Shown here: one piece after another, positions 32,907-46,500 of the stretch
Position numbering within the stretch: position 1 is the stretch's first letter
How the letters are laid out: every line of letters starts with the position of its first letter
Source: Acheta domesticus
Lineage: Eukaryota > Arthropoda > Insecta > Orthoptera > Gryllidae
Direction: 5' to 3'
NCBI GenBank assembly: GCA_031308135.1
Contig: JAHLJT010000631.1
Coordinates: 192,292,281 to 192,356,280, forward strand
Length of the DNA: 64,000 nucleotides
The notes under the pieces: generated by a model
Told to the model about the DNA's origin: nothing
Databases searched by the model: none
Seen by the model: only the letters and a program-made list of their open reading frames with translations
Position numbers and translations under genes: made by a program

Positions 32907-32990
32907 ATGGCGACTTCTGGCGAAGAGAGTGCTTTCTGTGTGCTGGAATTTTACAATAATAAGTCTGTTACTGATGTGCAACGGAAGTAA
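32907..32990 (+). pseudogene. N-terminal fragment of a DUF4817/HTH-type transposon protein
   Basis: ATG at 32907 opens MATSGEESAFCVLEFYNNKS, then VTDVQRK and a stop. Insect transposon-encoded proteins with the DUF4817 helix-turn-helix domain start this way (CVLEF...KSVTxVQRxFR). Only 27 residues remain, and the next sequence is HER-like repeat, so it is a truncated relic. Confidence 0.5.
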
Positions 32991-33300
32991 AAATTCAAAA
33001 TTTTTTCTGGCTCTTCCTACGACTACAATTATGAAGACAATTTTTTCTTAATGAAATGTTTTCAGACAGCCTTACCAGAAGCAGATCTTTAAATAAGGTC
33101 GTATACAGTTTTACGAAAATAGGGGTATTTTTTGCGTAATTTAGCGTCCAACATAGGCAATTTTTAAATTTTAAACAATTTTTCCTTCAGAAATAGCTCC
33201 CATTTATTTCTTTAATTTTCTTCCACGTAGTAAAGAAAGTGGTACTCGCACCAATTTCGGCGCACACTCTTTTTTTTTTAAATCGAAAAAAATGTAAATG
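32991..33300 (-). mobile_element. Hairpin-ended repeat interior fragment
   Basis: The minus strand resembles HER units (GGAGCTATTTCTGAAGG, ATGCAAAAAATACC, GTAGTCGTAGGAAGAG). No end is present. Confidence 0.45.
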
Positions 33301-33767
33301 GTAAATTCGAATTTCCCGCACTTTGTTTGACGCGTCAAAATGTCGTTCGTAAAATGTCAAGACGGCGACTGAGAATTCGTAAGATTTTTGTGGTTTTTGA
33401 CAGTCATGTTATTCGTACGACGACGTAGGTAACATTCTTATAAAATGAAATAGATTTAAGGAAGGTAATATATTTAACGTAGAACTAAACCTAGCATTAA
33501 CAAATACATTTATTTTGCTTTATGAAGTTTTGATCGCTAATATCTGAATTCAGAAATTGTTAGCTCACTTCGTTGTGAACAAGGAATTCTTTCTTTTTTG
33601 GATGTCCTGCGAATACTGTAATAGTTAAATTTATTCATGTTTGTTCCATGCGTAAACGTTAAAAATAACTAATGTTTCTGGCACAGGTGCTTCGTTTGAA
33701 TTGGACTGTTTCAAGACATAACTATCTTTCTAGTATGGCAGAAATTTCAATGTTTCAGTGACCGCAG
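33301..33767. other. Anonymous AT-rich DNA
   Basis: Nothing recognised. Confidence 0.4.
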
Positions 33768-33875
33768 GCAGACCAGGCCGCCGTCCGGGCCGCCGACCGG
33801 GCCGCCGACCGGGCCGCCGACCGGGCCGCCGACCGGGCCGCCGACCGGGCCGCCGACCGGGCCGCCGACCGGCCT
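33768..33875. repeat. 12-bp GC-rich minisatellite
   Basis: GGGCCGCCGACC is repeated about eight times with near identity, in AT-rich surroundings. A 12-base period would encode a four-residue repeat (for example GRRP), but no long flanking frame supports coding. Confidence 0.9.
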
Positions 33876-33888
33876 GTGGGCGTGCCCG

Positions 33889-34285
33889 GCAGCTCATCGT
33901 TAATTACTCGGAAGTTTGAAGCTCAATTAAATTAATAATTTCGTAATTAATTAGCAATTAAATAGTTCAGAAAGATTGCATATGTGTTTTCGTTGTAACC
34001 GATTGTTGTGTGTCAGCTGAATATTCCGCCAGCTCATCATTAATTACTCGGAAAACTGAAGAGAAAAAAAAACAAGAAAAAAAGAAAAAACACATAATTA
34101 ATTAGCAAATAAATAGTTCTAAATGGTGACGTATGTGTTTTTGTTATTACCGATTGTAATGGTGACACCTGAATATTCAGCTAGCTTACCATTAATTACT
34201 CGGGAATTTGAAACACAAAAATTAATTTTTCCGTAATTAATTAGCCTCTAAATTGTTCTAAATGTTGGCGTATTTGTTTTTACTA
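33889..34285. repeat. Three tandem copies of a 140-150 bp unit
   Basis: The marker AGCTCATC(A/G)TTAATTACTCGG recurs at 33891, 34031 and about 34183. Each copy is followed by CGTAATTAATTAGC and AAATAGTTC and by GTGTTTTTGTT...ACCGATTGT. Copies have diverged by small indels. The array starts at the edge of the 12-bp minisatellite and ends about 90 bp beyond the stop codon of ITIH copy A. Confidence 0.8.
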
Positions 34286-34374
34286 CAAATATAAATTTAT
34301 ACAATACTAGAAATCAATAAAATAAGATGGTTTTAAAGTTGCAAATATTATTTCAGCAAATCAGCAAGGCACAT

Positions 34375-34525
34375 TCATGTACAAAGAAACCATAACAGAT
34401 CGTCTCTTCGGTAGAACCAGTCATATTTTATCTTATCCAAACCTTCTATGATTGCAGGCAAGCTGTCCTCCTGACGACAAAGAATGGCAGGCTGGGTCTC
34501 ACTACTTGCCCTTCCGTACGAACAG
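34375..34525 (-). CDS. ITIH copy A, putative last exon
   Basis: Acceptor TGTTACAG; the first base completes the codon split from the previous exon. It reads CSYGRASSETQPAIL, then DSLPAIIEGLDK and ends LLWFLCT before TGA at 34375-34377. No domain was recognised. Phase agreement supports it, but the true gene could instead splice out through GTTTGG inside this exon to E1 (32446). Confidence 0.5.
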
Positions 34526-37500
34526 CTGTAACAGTTAACGACAAAATAGGTGCACTGATGAAAGTACGAATAAGGAGACCCTATACTACACAAGGTGACA
34601 TTATAATTAGAAATACATGTAATGAAGTCGCAGAAATAGTTAATCATTACGAGCATATATAATTATCTGTAGTAATTAATTTCTAGTGATCAGTTATTTT
34701 TGAAAAATGTTATTAAAAAAATTAGTATAATTTTTCTTGCAACAATCATTCGCTGGTCATCTGTTCTTCTAAAATAAAAAAAAAATCCTAACCTCCACCA
34801 ATCTTGAGGATCGTCCACTGAACTGGGAAGAGGAGATTCGTCAGCATCGCGCAGGTCGGCGCCGCCCGTCTGGTCGTCTGGCTTGACGACGACCAACGAA
34901 GTGACGGACGTGACGAAGGCGTAGCGCAGCGCCAGCTCTCTCGCCCGCTCCTTCGCCTGCGCGTCGCCCCCGTCTGCGCGCTCCAGCAGCTGCCGCACCT
35001 GCCACACGCACACACGCACAGCGCTCACGCCCACTTCCCCCACAACGCCCCCCACGCCACGCCCACTCACCGTGAGGTACGCCCACAAGCGCTCCACAAA
35101 CGACGCCTGCTGCGGCTCCAGGCGCTGCACAGCCGCCGCCCTCTCCAGCGGCGCCCGCCCGCCCCCGCCCCCGCCCGCCGCCCCGCGCACCGCCGCCCGC
35201 AGCCCGCTGCCACCGCCCACGCCCACGCCCGCCACGGCCAGCTCCGCGCCCGCCAGCAGCACGGGGAACGCCGCCTGCGTCAGCGAAGACGCCTCCACCT
35301 GCGCACACACACACTTGACGCCTCTGCGCAGCGGCAGGACAGCTGCAGGGCGTCGCGAAGGCGCTCTGCTCACCTGGTCGTCGGCGTAGTGGAAGGTGAC
35401 GTCCGCCAGCAGCGGCGACGCCACGCGCCGGTAGAAGTTGCGCAGCTGCAGCGCAGCGTCCGCCGCCTCGTAGATCTTGCGCGCGAAGCCCTTGCCGCGC
35501 AGCGACAGCTGCTTCAGGAGGTTCAAGTCGGCGTCGCGGCCGAACGCCAGGCTGTAGAGCGGCGCGGAGGTGGCGGGGTCGCTGGTGGCCCCAGTGACGG
35601 CGCGCAGCAGCTCGTGGTGGGCGCAGTGGGGGCCGTTGGGCTGGCCGTCCGTCAGGAGGATGACGAGCGGCTGGCGGCCTCCTTCCCCTTGGCGGCCTGC
35701 GCGCACCGCTGCGTACGCCGCTTGCAGACCCTCGTACATGTGCGTAGCTGCACACACAGCGATTGGGTTGACACCAGAATGGGTTTAATCAGCTCTGTTC
35801 ACTTTATTATACGTTGTACTCTCCAGATATACATTAATTAGTCATTACGATTTCACCTACCAGATAATATTTCTTCTCTGAAATACTACTAAACATAACA
35901 GATGAAATAAAATATATTAGGAGAGGTAAAGAACCGTTATCAATTTTAACGATCACCTTCTTAAACGCAATCACATCAATTCAAAACAAATAACTGTTAT
36001 GCTAAAAAAAGTTGATGAATTTCTATACAAATTCAGAGCAAATAAATTCTTTATAATTATTATCAAAGTAAAGGCATATCCTAAAATTGAGTGACACACA
36101 GTCGAGATTACAAGTATTTATTCGGCTATCCTCTCAATTTAAACAATGGAATGGCGTTCGCTAATATGTGTTTCTCACCGCTCTGGTGGTTCTCCCGGGG
36201 AACCTGAGTTCTTTTGTCAACCTACCTGCCTGATCCCTCAGGAGGCTTACTGCCTCCTGCGCCTCGACGATCATCTCTGGGCTGGCGTCCACCACAGCGT
36301 TGCCATATCTCTCCGCCGCCGGCAGAAATCCTCTCCCAGGCACCCACACGAAAGTATGCGTAGAGAACGTCAGCAGCGAGAAGGTGTCGCTCTCTCGAAG
36401 CTCCGACAGGATCGCTGCTATCGCCTCCCTCACCTGGAAAACCACGGCCCTTGCGAGAACAAATATTATCAAACTTTAAACACGGAGAAGCAATTTTCTC
36501 GGGAAAGGTTTTTTATTGAAACCATATGAACCCTAATTACCCAGCAATTCACCGTAGGCACTAAGTTTTGATTGAATAAATTGAAAAGAAATAGGACTTT
36601 CCATACCTTTTACTTCAGATTATGTCACACTTTTATTAAAACATTTATTGTAAACAAAATAGCATGTAATAATTGAAATGTCGAAAAATTATTTTGGAAA
36701 ACGTGAATAAGAAATGCACTCTTACAATAATTAGAACTTTGACTTAATGTTGCAAATTTTTAATTGCTTAAATTGTAAATTGTGACATTCAACCTACCTG
36801 TTCTATCTTGCGACCTTCCATAGATCCACTGACGTCTAGCAGAAAAACCGCATGTTTCGGCATTGGTGGCAGTTCGCCATCGGGAAGGGAGAAGAAATGA
36901 ACGAAATATCCTCCGTCAGCCACCAGCAGCTGCGAGGCGGCGCTGTGATCGACATCGTATTGCAGCTGGAAATCAGACAGCATTTTAAAGGAGTATTTAT
37001 TCCCGTACATCAAAGTAAAAAATTCAATTTTTGTATTAGTTCTTTACAAGAAGACTAACAAACGCTGACTATCGTTTGCTGAAGTGATGCATTGGACTTA
37101 CCTCGAGCAGTCCCTGGAGCCCCTCGCCTGACGCCAACTGGCGCTGAGCCTCCTCGTCAGGCTTCCACCGCACCAACGCTTCCCCCGGCGCCAACCGCTT
37201 TCACCTGCACCAACAGACACCCGCCCTGCACCACCCCTCTCTCCCAGTACACATACAGCACCAGCTCAGCCCTCGCCAAGAGCCTCACTCACCGTGGCCA
37301 GCGGGTCGTCGGGCCCCTCAGCGGCGGCGTCCACTTCGCTGTCCGCTGCCCGGAGCTTGGCCACCCGCACCAGCGTCAGAGGTGGCCGAGTCCCGGACGC
37401 GCGCCTCCACCAGCAGCCGCTGCACCACCTGCAGGCACCAGTCCCTGGCTGAGTGGGCGTGGCCTAGGGGTGGAGAGGGGGTAAAGGGCGGGGGCTCACC

Positions 37501-40500
37501 TGGCCCGGGTCGAGCATGAGGCGCAGGCGGTAGCGGCCTTGCTCGCGCGCCAGCAGCTGCTCGTAGGTGAGGTTGAAGGCGGCCTTGTCGCGCGCCGCCA
37601 CGTTGAGCGCCACCGTGAAGAGGTTGGCGTGGCGCGCGCTCAGCTGCACGTGCGCCGCCGTGCGCCCCGCGCGCACCGCCTGCTGGTACTCCGCTCGCGC
37701 CTCCTCGCGGCCCTCGATGCGCGCGGGGTACACGCGCCCGCCCACCGGTGCTAAGGCACACATCGCAACCCTCAACACTCAACACAAATACCTTGATTTT
37801 AACGTACCAAGAACGCAGTGCATTGAAGAGGCAAAATGTGTTTAAGATGAAAAGGCATCTCTACAATACATTGGTCAGCCTTGCGGATAGCTGTTGGTCA
37901 GCGTACTCGCTTCCCACTACGAGGCCTCGGGTTCAATTCCCTGTCGAAGCAAGACTATAGTGTACGTTTTCTTTGTAATATTCCAGTATATGTTTCTGTG
38001 TGACGATAAGAAAATTCACTTCTCAGGTCGAGAAGACTAGACGGCGTGGGGATGTCTACGTGCTCACCACTCGTACTCTCTTAACCCATGGCCGAGAGGC
38101 AGGAAGTCGCCGGTAGGCCTTAGCCCTTTCGCGGGCTGTCGTGCCAAGTCCATACATTCGTACATACGTATTACATTGGTCAACGAAGTTATTTTATATT
38201 CTTCCGAATACTCCGTTTACAGATCTTTTTGGTAAATCAGATAGGAATTCGTTGTATGATGTGCCCTTGGGTTATAATAATATGTAAATAAACGTTTGAC
38301 TGAAAATCACATTTATTTTCTGAAGTTGCTACCTTGCGATGCCGCCAATAATACGTCTATTATACATTAATACTATGGAACAAACTGTAGTTTTCCTAGA
38401 ACAGTCATTTTTACAGATGGCAATAATGTTATATTTTAAGTTCATACGCAAGATGTTATTGTGTAACATCTAGCAATGCAAGAAGAGATTAAGTTATTAA
38501 AGAAGCCCTCAGGTGAAAATTCAGGTATGGTTTTGCATGAAGTTCTGGCAAAGATAATACAAATATTTTCATTGATAGTAACAAAAATAATATAAGTATA
38601 AAAATTTGAAATATCTGGTTTACATATGCTTACTTTCAATGTTAAACATGAAATCACATGGATATTTTTTACATGACGTAGATTTTAGCATCACATATGG
38701 AACAAACATATATAGAGTGAGTGCACTACATAAAAAATATAATCAAATTGTTGGTAAAATCTTGCAAAAAATAATAATACAAAAACCACAGTGTTATTCA
38801 TTACTGTCGACTTGAAATGTTGTTTTCGAAGTTATTGTGAATGTTTATATTTCAAATGTATTTTTTAAGTACTTACACTAGGACAAATTAAAGCACTTGG
38901 CAATCCAGAAAAAAAACATTGGCTTTTGAAAGACATAGCAGCTGCAATTTTTTTTTTTAAGAATCGTTAGTCCTAAAGGGAACAGATACTTACGGAAGAA
39001 TAATTAGACTTTGCCTTCATTTTCCATTTGAAGAGACTAGGGCCAATTGTTTGCAGTTTAAGGAAGGCATTTTGGAAGACATTGTACGCCTAACGAAGAC
39101 CAAAGACAGAACTGTCAAAGGTGGAAAGATTATCAGTTCTTTCATTTTATACGACGCACATTTCCATCAAAATTTGTATTTACAGGACTAATCAGCAAGA
39201 AGATTGACCACATAATGCGTGCCACATTACAGTAAAATCTGTAAAATCGGAAGCGATCAGTACAAATGATATTTCCAGTTGAGGGGAGGTTTCCATTTTA
39301 TGCAGGTTTGCCCATTTTATTTCTTATTTTCTGTGATATTGATACTATATCCGTCCTCAAACAAGTAAATTACAAGACTATTATACATATTAAAATACAT
39401 CAAAATATAATGTATTAGTGGAAGAAATCACCAATAAATCATGATTAAACAGTCTTAATTGACAGCTGAGTTTCGCTTGCTTCCATAAGTTTGACCTTTT
39501 CATTTATTAGTTTTTTGCAACCATTGTTAAAGTGGTTGTTGAATTCATAAAAATTCACACCACCTAACTGCGTAGTGGCTGCAGTCGGACTGCTTGCAGA
39601 CTCAACGCACGTTGCGTCACAACCTAGAGTGAATTTTTGATACTCTCGCAGGGTTTTGAACAATGCGACTCTGGCCGAGGGGTTACGATTCTCAACGCGG
39701 GTCAGGGCGACGCGTGATAAAAGACATGCCCCAACACCTTTCCGTAATGAGAGAGCCAGGAGGGAGGGTATTCCTCTATTGCGTACGCCTTGACAGACAA
39801 GCGACCTCAAGGTCGATTTGTACACTAACAGTTGAAGCCCCTCTCCTTTACTGTGTGGCTGCCACGACTAAATCCTGTGTCTCAGGGACAGAAAATTTAA
39901 AACAGACATGCAGTTGCATTCATTTCATTAAGAATATCTTGCGTCTTTCTGCCTATTCCTTTTTTTTAAGTTCCCCCATAACACTTGAAAAGACGTTCCG
40001 TTTCCGCGTTGAACAGGTTCCGTTTTACGCTGTGTATAATGCCATTTAACTTCACGGGCTGGAGAATTTTTCCGGTTAAGCCAAGTTTCCGACTTGTACA
40101 GGTTCCGGTTTAGACAGATTTTACTGTATTATGTGTAAAGGTTTGTTTGGAAAATGGAAATAACCTGGGTATTATGCATTTGATGCAAATGTCACAAAAG
40201 ACATACGTTTTAACTTAATATACTATAAACTGTAAGTGTCAGGTTTAACAGTTGTTCCCATTACAAGTGACATGGGCTCTAAAAATATGAGTTTATGGTC
40301 AGAGATAAATATAGGGTATGGAAAACACTGTTCGTTTCCACAACCTGTGGATTTGTCAATGCAAGTTACCCGACCAAGTGGAGTGTAGGACTGGCGATGA
40401 GGGCAGCACTGCACTTAGTTTTGTTTCGGAGACAAAGAGACAGCTATTGGCATACTCAGTACAACTGAAAACTAAAGCTGAAGAAAACTGATCTAGACCA

Positions 40501-43500
40501 AGGTCCGAAGACGTGTGAATGGCCTTCTTGTAATGTCATCTAAGGTTCAAAAATACCCGTGACAGTCCATTTAAAGCCACGGAAAAATGCCGACACCGTT
40601 CGATAATTATTAATAAATAGTGATAGCCATATAAAGAATGGAAATATTTTGAGTCTCTAAATGACTCACATATTCCAGTCATGCTACGCAACAAATTCTA
40701 CACGAGTACTCTAACCGGCTGCTCCTGTGGAATCTTGTAACTATATTTAACTCTTCCACAAATACAAATGATTTGAGCCTAGGATCCCTCGAAGCCACTC
40801 CATCAGGGCAAATTTATATTTATGGGTCCGATAATCCACCTATACAGGAACTCGGTAAAAAAAATACTGTGTCCTCCTTATAGCTGTTTAAAAAAATAAC
40901 GATACTCACATTTTATTATCAGATGGCCTTTGTAATACTATACACGTCAAATTACAAAATATTCAGTTGTAAACAAAACATCACTTGAAAAAAAAGAAGA
41001 GAAGTGATTAGTAGACAATCTGTTCCAATTTTTATGTTATTAATTTATTATTATTACCTTCCCTTAGCATGCTTGGCCAATTTCCCCCTATAATTACTAA
41101 TTTCTAAAATCATAATTTATTGGTTACAGAACTTGGTCTTCCTACAATAGTCAATTTTGAAGATAATACAAAAATGTTCCCTTTATTTACTTCCCTGTTA
41201 CGGAATCTCTGTATTCTTGACCAATAGTACTGCACATCCCATTTCCATCCATTGGCGTTCGTGTGCGTTCACACACGCAATTCGCCTCTACGTTACTGTC
41301 CCGGATTCTATCTACTACTTCACATTTTTGCAGGAAAACCAAAACTAACATTCTAATCTTTTTCCACTGTCGTCTGCATTCGACATTACTGCTTTTGGAA
41401 AGAAACACAATCCGAATTCAAGTTAACATCGGCGCACCATCCGTCCGATCCGCGCTATGCCAAGCCAGAAGACCTGTCCCACTGTTCATCTTATACGCTA
41501 TTCAGCTATTCTCTTCCTGCATGAAAATCTCTAAAATGCTTCCTTACAGTGCGCCAGTCATTTCATATCTCGCACACGCTCCTGTCGTGATGGCCCTTCG
41601 TTCTTTCACCCTGGAATTGTTTACTCCTGTAATGTAATTTTTTTGCAATGTAACTGTAATTTTTTCGTACTTTTTTACCCACGAAACAACTCGTGTGTCC
41701 TTTCCTGGCGTTAATAATTTACCTTTTTCTTACTTCCGCCTCCGCCATCATTTACATTGATATTTACTTCTAATAGTTTTTAATTAGAACTAGCGCTTTG
41801 TATTCTTTTACCCAAACATAGTTGCGACCGTTCATGTTTGCACTTTATATTAATGTTCCACTATCAGTATTCATTTATTTTTGTGATAACCTTTCACAGT
41901 GCATTATTTCATTCGATTTAATAAAAAACATTCCGAATTTTTTTACCTTCCAGATTCCCAAAAACAAGTAATGGAGATGTGTTTCAAATCTTTAATGAGT
42001 GATCTAATTATTAAGTGCTTTCTGTGTGGTTAAAGTAACGTGTCTATAGAAAATTATCTGAAAACTAGTGGTGCTACAGAATGGCACAGACTTTCCCGTA
42101 TTAGTTTTCTATTTCCTTGGGTTTTCGCTAGCTATATGGAATTGCCACATACTCTTTCTTGCCAGCTGCCAGCTATCACCGCCAAAAGTACATTTTTTTT
42201 GTAACCAGTTTTGTAAACAACCCTTTTACATTAACAAAATCGTTCATAATATGACATATTGCACGAATCATTACGGCATTGCTATTTCTGCTCACTGACG
42301 TAATAGTCACAGCCCCTATATATTTTCAGTTATGGAGTTTAAAGAAGGCAGTGGTACCATATAAATAGATTGCAGTGTTTGCAGTAAAATCAAATACGTT
42401 ATGAAAAAACGTACTTTTAAAAACTGATTTATTAATTTATTACTCCTTTAAAATTATATTTTGTTTTTATTTGGTAATATAACAAGAACAACATAATAAG
42501 AACAACTAAAAACATCAAATTATTTCTTGTGAACATGTACCTTAATTGTACAATTTGATAAATTGGTTAGTGACACTTCAGAACATGCATTTATATCTAA
42601 AATGCTTGTTTTTTCTTTGCTTTCGGCACCAACCAATATCTTGTTAGCTATTTGAATCTTGTTATTCACCGATTCTTCGATGTATGACGGCTACACTTGT
42701 AGACCGCCATCCTCCATGACGTTTAGGTGTAGTGATATCACCACCATTATCTGCGAGAAACGTCGCGGATGTTCTCCTAAACGAATGACCAGAGTACTTT
42801 TCTGCATTTGGTAATTTTAAAAAATTTGCAATATTTTTTGGTATTTTCGCAAATGTATTGATACCAATTGGATTGCAGCTGCATTTGCCATGATTGTAAA
42901 ACAAACAAGTTTTTTGTGTTTAACATGTAAGGGTCTTAAGGAAATGCATTTTTTACAGACCTCAACATAATTAAATTCTTCACTGGATACGATAGTAAAT
43001 ATTCCGGACTTGTCATTTTTTGTTCACTATCAAAACAGAACCTTCTTCTTTCACATCGTTGATGCACAAATTGTACAATTCGACACGTCTACAAGCACCA
43101 AATATGCCAAAAATAGCAACAACCTGAAATCATACCAGTTATTGATACAATACATCAGTTAATAAATAAAACTTAACTATTATTGCCACTGTCATTATTA
43201 CCTTCATTAAAGAAAAGTTTCATCATCAGCTTTTGTAAGAAGTGTGTTTACATTTTGTTGGGAAAATACCATTGCCTTTATAGGTTGATATCCCACATTT
43301 ACGTGTTTCATAAGTAAACTTACTTTATGAAAAGTTCCAATATCAATATTCTCTTTGATCTTTAGCATTTCCTTTAATTTGGAATAAGTGCACCATAGTG
43401 TCGACGCTTTACATGCTGTGGACTTAATGTTTAAGGAAGCATGCATTAAATTAGCAAACGTCTTTATTCTAGCATGTGCATTATACTTACTTAACCAAAC

Positions 43501-46500
43501 TGCTCCGATAGATACGAAAGAACAGCAGCTTTGCATAAAAAATTTGCATATTTTTTATCCATAAATTTTTTTAACTTAAGTACTCTTTCTCATAAAGTTT
43601 GCAATGCTTTTTCGGTATCATAGGATTTTCTGCTTTTGCAACTTCTTCCACAATTTCTCTAGACAAATCCATTATACTTGAATCGCGACTTTCAAACTAA
43701 TTGCCATATGTAAACAAATTTGTCGCTTAGGTAACATTCGTGACAAAACATGAATTTGAGATCTATTACAACTACGAATTACAACTTAACACAATTAATT
43801 TCGCTACCTTAAATCCTTATAATACTGTTATACAAAAAATAGTGTATGACACTCGTTTATAATGTTAATTTTTTGCACTCGTAACAAGATATTACAGAAC
43901 TCACTTCTAACGTCGTTCGTTCGGTAATATCTTCTTATTCGTGAAAAAAAGGACAACATTATAAACTAATTGCACAATTTGCTATTGTCAATTCCTTAAT
44001 ATTTCGGTTTCCTATTGATAGAACGGAAATATTAATTTTAGAATATTAAAGAACACAGAAACCTAGCCGCAAATGGCAATTTTCTTTTAAAAATTATGTG
44101 CCGTTTAAGAGAAAATGGCATTTTAGCACTACTAAAAATGCGAAATTTAAAGCTTATTTTCACAGAAACGTTTTGAGTTTTCAAAATACTTTATTTAAAG
44201 TTATTTGAGCGCTTACACTCACAAATATAATAACGTTTACAAATTGCTGGTATCCCCGGGGGGCTTCATATAAAGTACCCCCAAATTTTGAAGAATCTTT
44301 TTCAAAATCTCAAAGCTTCGACTAGAATCAGATCGACCGGGATAATATCCATTTTGGATGAAATCGTACGTATGGTTTAGGCGTTAGCAGTGTTCACAGA
44401 CGGACAGACGGACGGACAGACGGACGGACGGACAAGACGGACGGACAGACGGACGTTTTCTTTTCTATTGGGCTTTCGGTATCAAGGACCAAGAAAACAG
44501 GGTTTCTGGCTACACCACGTGTTAGGTTTTTTTTCTCTTAATTTAGCAACTGGTTTTATCCACTTATTCGTTTTCACGGCCCGGCAATTGATTTTTTTGC
44601 GCCGAAAATTGGCCATTTTTTCGCGCAGCATTACATAACTGTCCCTATACTTCGTATATCACTCCGTGTATACGTACGTATACGGGAAAGTAATAATTGG
44701 GCTGACTAATTAGCATTGCATACTATGGGATGCAAAAAATGCTTCATTATTTTGGAACCCTGGTTTGGGCGCTAGCGTTGACCATAGACGTTTAGACATT
44801 AGTAGATATTTTGGTAACAATGACGCAGAAGACGGATTCAGGCTACACGACGGATTAAAGGAAGTAATTTATTGTACGTAGGAACAGGATTTATCCACTT
44901 TTTCGTTACCAAGGCCCGATAATAAGAATTTCCTGTCAAAAATTCGCCGTTTCCGGCTCACGACTGCAATACTTTCCCTTCTTACGTTGGTAATGGCAAG
45001 AAAGTAAAAGCTGACGGAGCTGCGCTGATAAACCACTTAGGAGGTAGAACTGACAATACTCACATTGCGAAACTCGAGACGAAAGCTTCATCTGGCAGCA
45101 CTGTCTTGAAAATCACCTCCTGCGCCTCTTCGGCCGGGTTGAGCACAACGCTGTACACTTCCGTGCGAGCGTAGCGATGATGGACATCCGTCCGAATCTC
45201 GAGAATTCTGATGTCAGGCCGCTGTAGAGGAAGTAGAAATATGGAACGCACGTAAATAGTGGTTAGTGTACATAAAATTGAGTAAGGTGCACTTTTAAAT
45301 TACTATCAGATTACATCGAAAAAATACATATCTTGCAATAAATATTTCCAGTTGTATACATTTTGTTTGTAGTAAGGATCACAGATCAATTCTATTAGAA
45401 TATAACTTTCATCTTAGATTCACATTCCATGAAAAAATACATTTATTACTTTTACTCGTGATCTTTAATAATTATCATGACGGTTCTAAACTATTATAAG
45501 ACGTTCATAATAATACACTTGCTAAACTTTAAGTAGGTTAATTTCAAGTATCCTTCCTACACCATTAGAATTCTGGTTTTGAATAATAAATCCATTACAA
45601 TTAAAAAAATTCAATTTCCAATCTTAGGTGTATACTGTTCCCAAATTGAAAATGTTTGTTTCTGAAAAACAATTCGTCAAGAAAAAACATTATTTTCATC
45701 ATTTTAGCCTAGGAAGAAGCCGAAAAAATTTTGAATTTTGAATTTTTTCAAATTTTAAAAAATCAGACATTTTAAGGAAAATATCCTTTCTCTTACGCTT
45801 TCTTTAGGCAATCAGAGATCAAAATTTAATAGAAAATTTTGGCGCCATTTCTTGAAAATATTACAGGGGCTTCATGTAAAGTACCCTTTCATATTATCAC
45901 ATTTATACATTATTTATATTTATATATTATATTTATACATTATTTATACATTACAAGTATTTCTTTCATATTATCACATCTCAGCCATCACTTGTAAATC
46001 TCATTTCCAATTTTGCATTAGGCGTTAAAACGTAGTTTATTTAAAGGTAATATAAAAACACCAATTCGACAAAGCAAAACTCCGTTCTACACACTCATAA
46101 ACACTGCCCAACAATGAGAAGTTATTTTGAGAATTTCAAACTGCCGTGCCAGGACATACCCATTGTTAAATTTCAACGTGATAACAACTAAAATATCCTA
46201 GCAAGAACGTGCGAGAAATTCGAATCTTCAAATTCGAAAATATGCAAATTATGTCAAACTACTCTTATTTTTTTATGTTTTTCAATTAAATGTGTTCTAT
46301 TTGTTCTAAAAACTCAGTTCTTGAAGAAAAATGAAATGTGTTTAACAATTTACCAAAAAATCACTGTCATCAACAATGTACCGACTTCTGCAAAGTTCGA
46401 AAATAAAGTCTTCGCCAAAAATAGAACCAACACCATATTCTTCCTCTTTAAAACTTACGAGAAAGAAATGAAAAGAAAAAATAAGAAGCCGTTTTTGATA

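Noticed and set aside
34788..35841. Several long overlapping frames on both strands (for example 35389-35841 plus, 34841-35755 minus)
   Set aside because: GC-rich sequence gives few stops. Only the minus frame with ITIH motifs and splice sites is supported.
39445..39825. 126-codon minus frame as a host gene
   Set aside because: It lies wholly inside the Tigger element termini and has no host-protein motif.
44395..44460. GGACAGACGGAC run as a possible CRISPR-like or regulatory array
   Set aside because: It is an expanded simple motif within the HER 3' region; no spacers.
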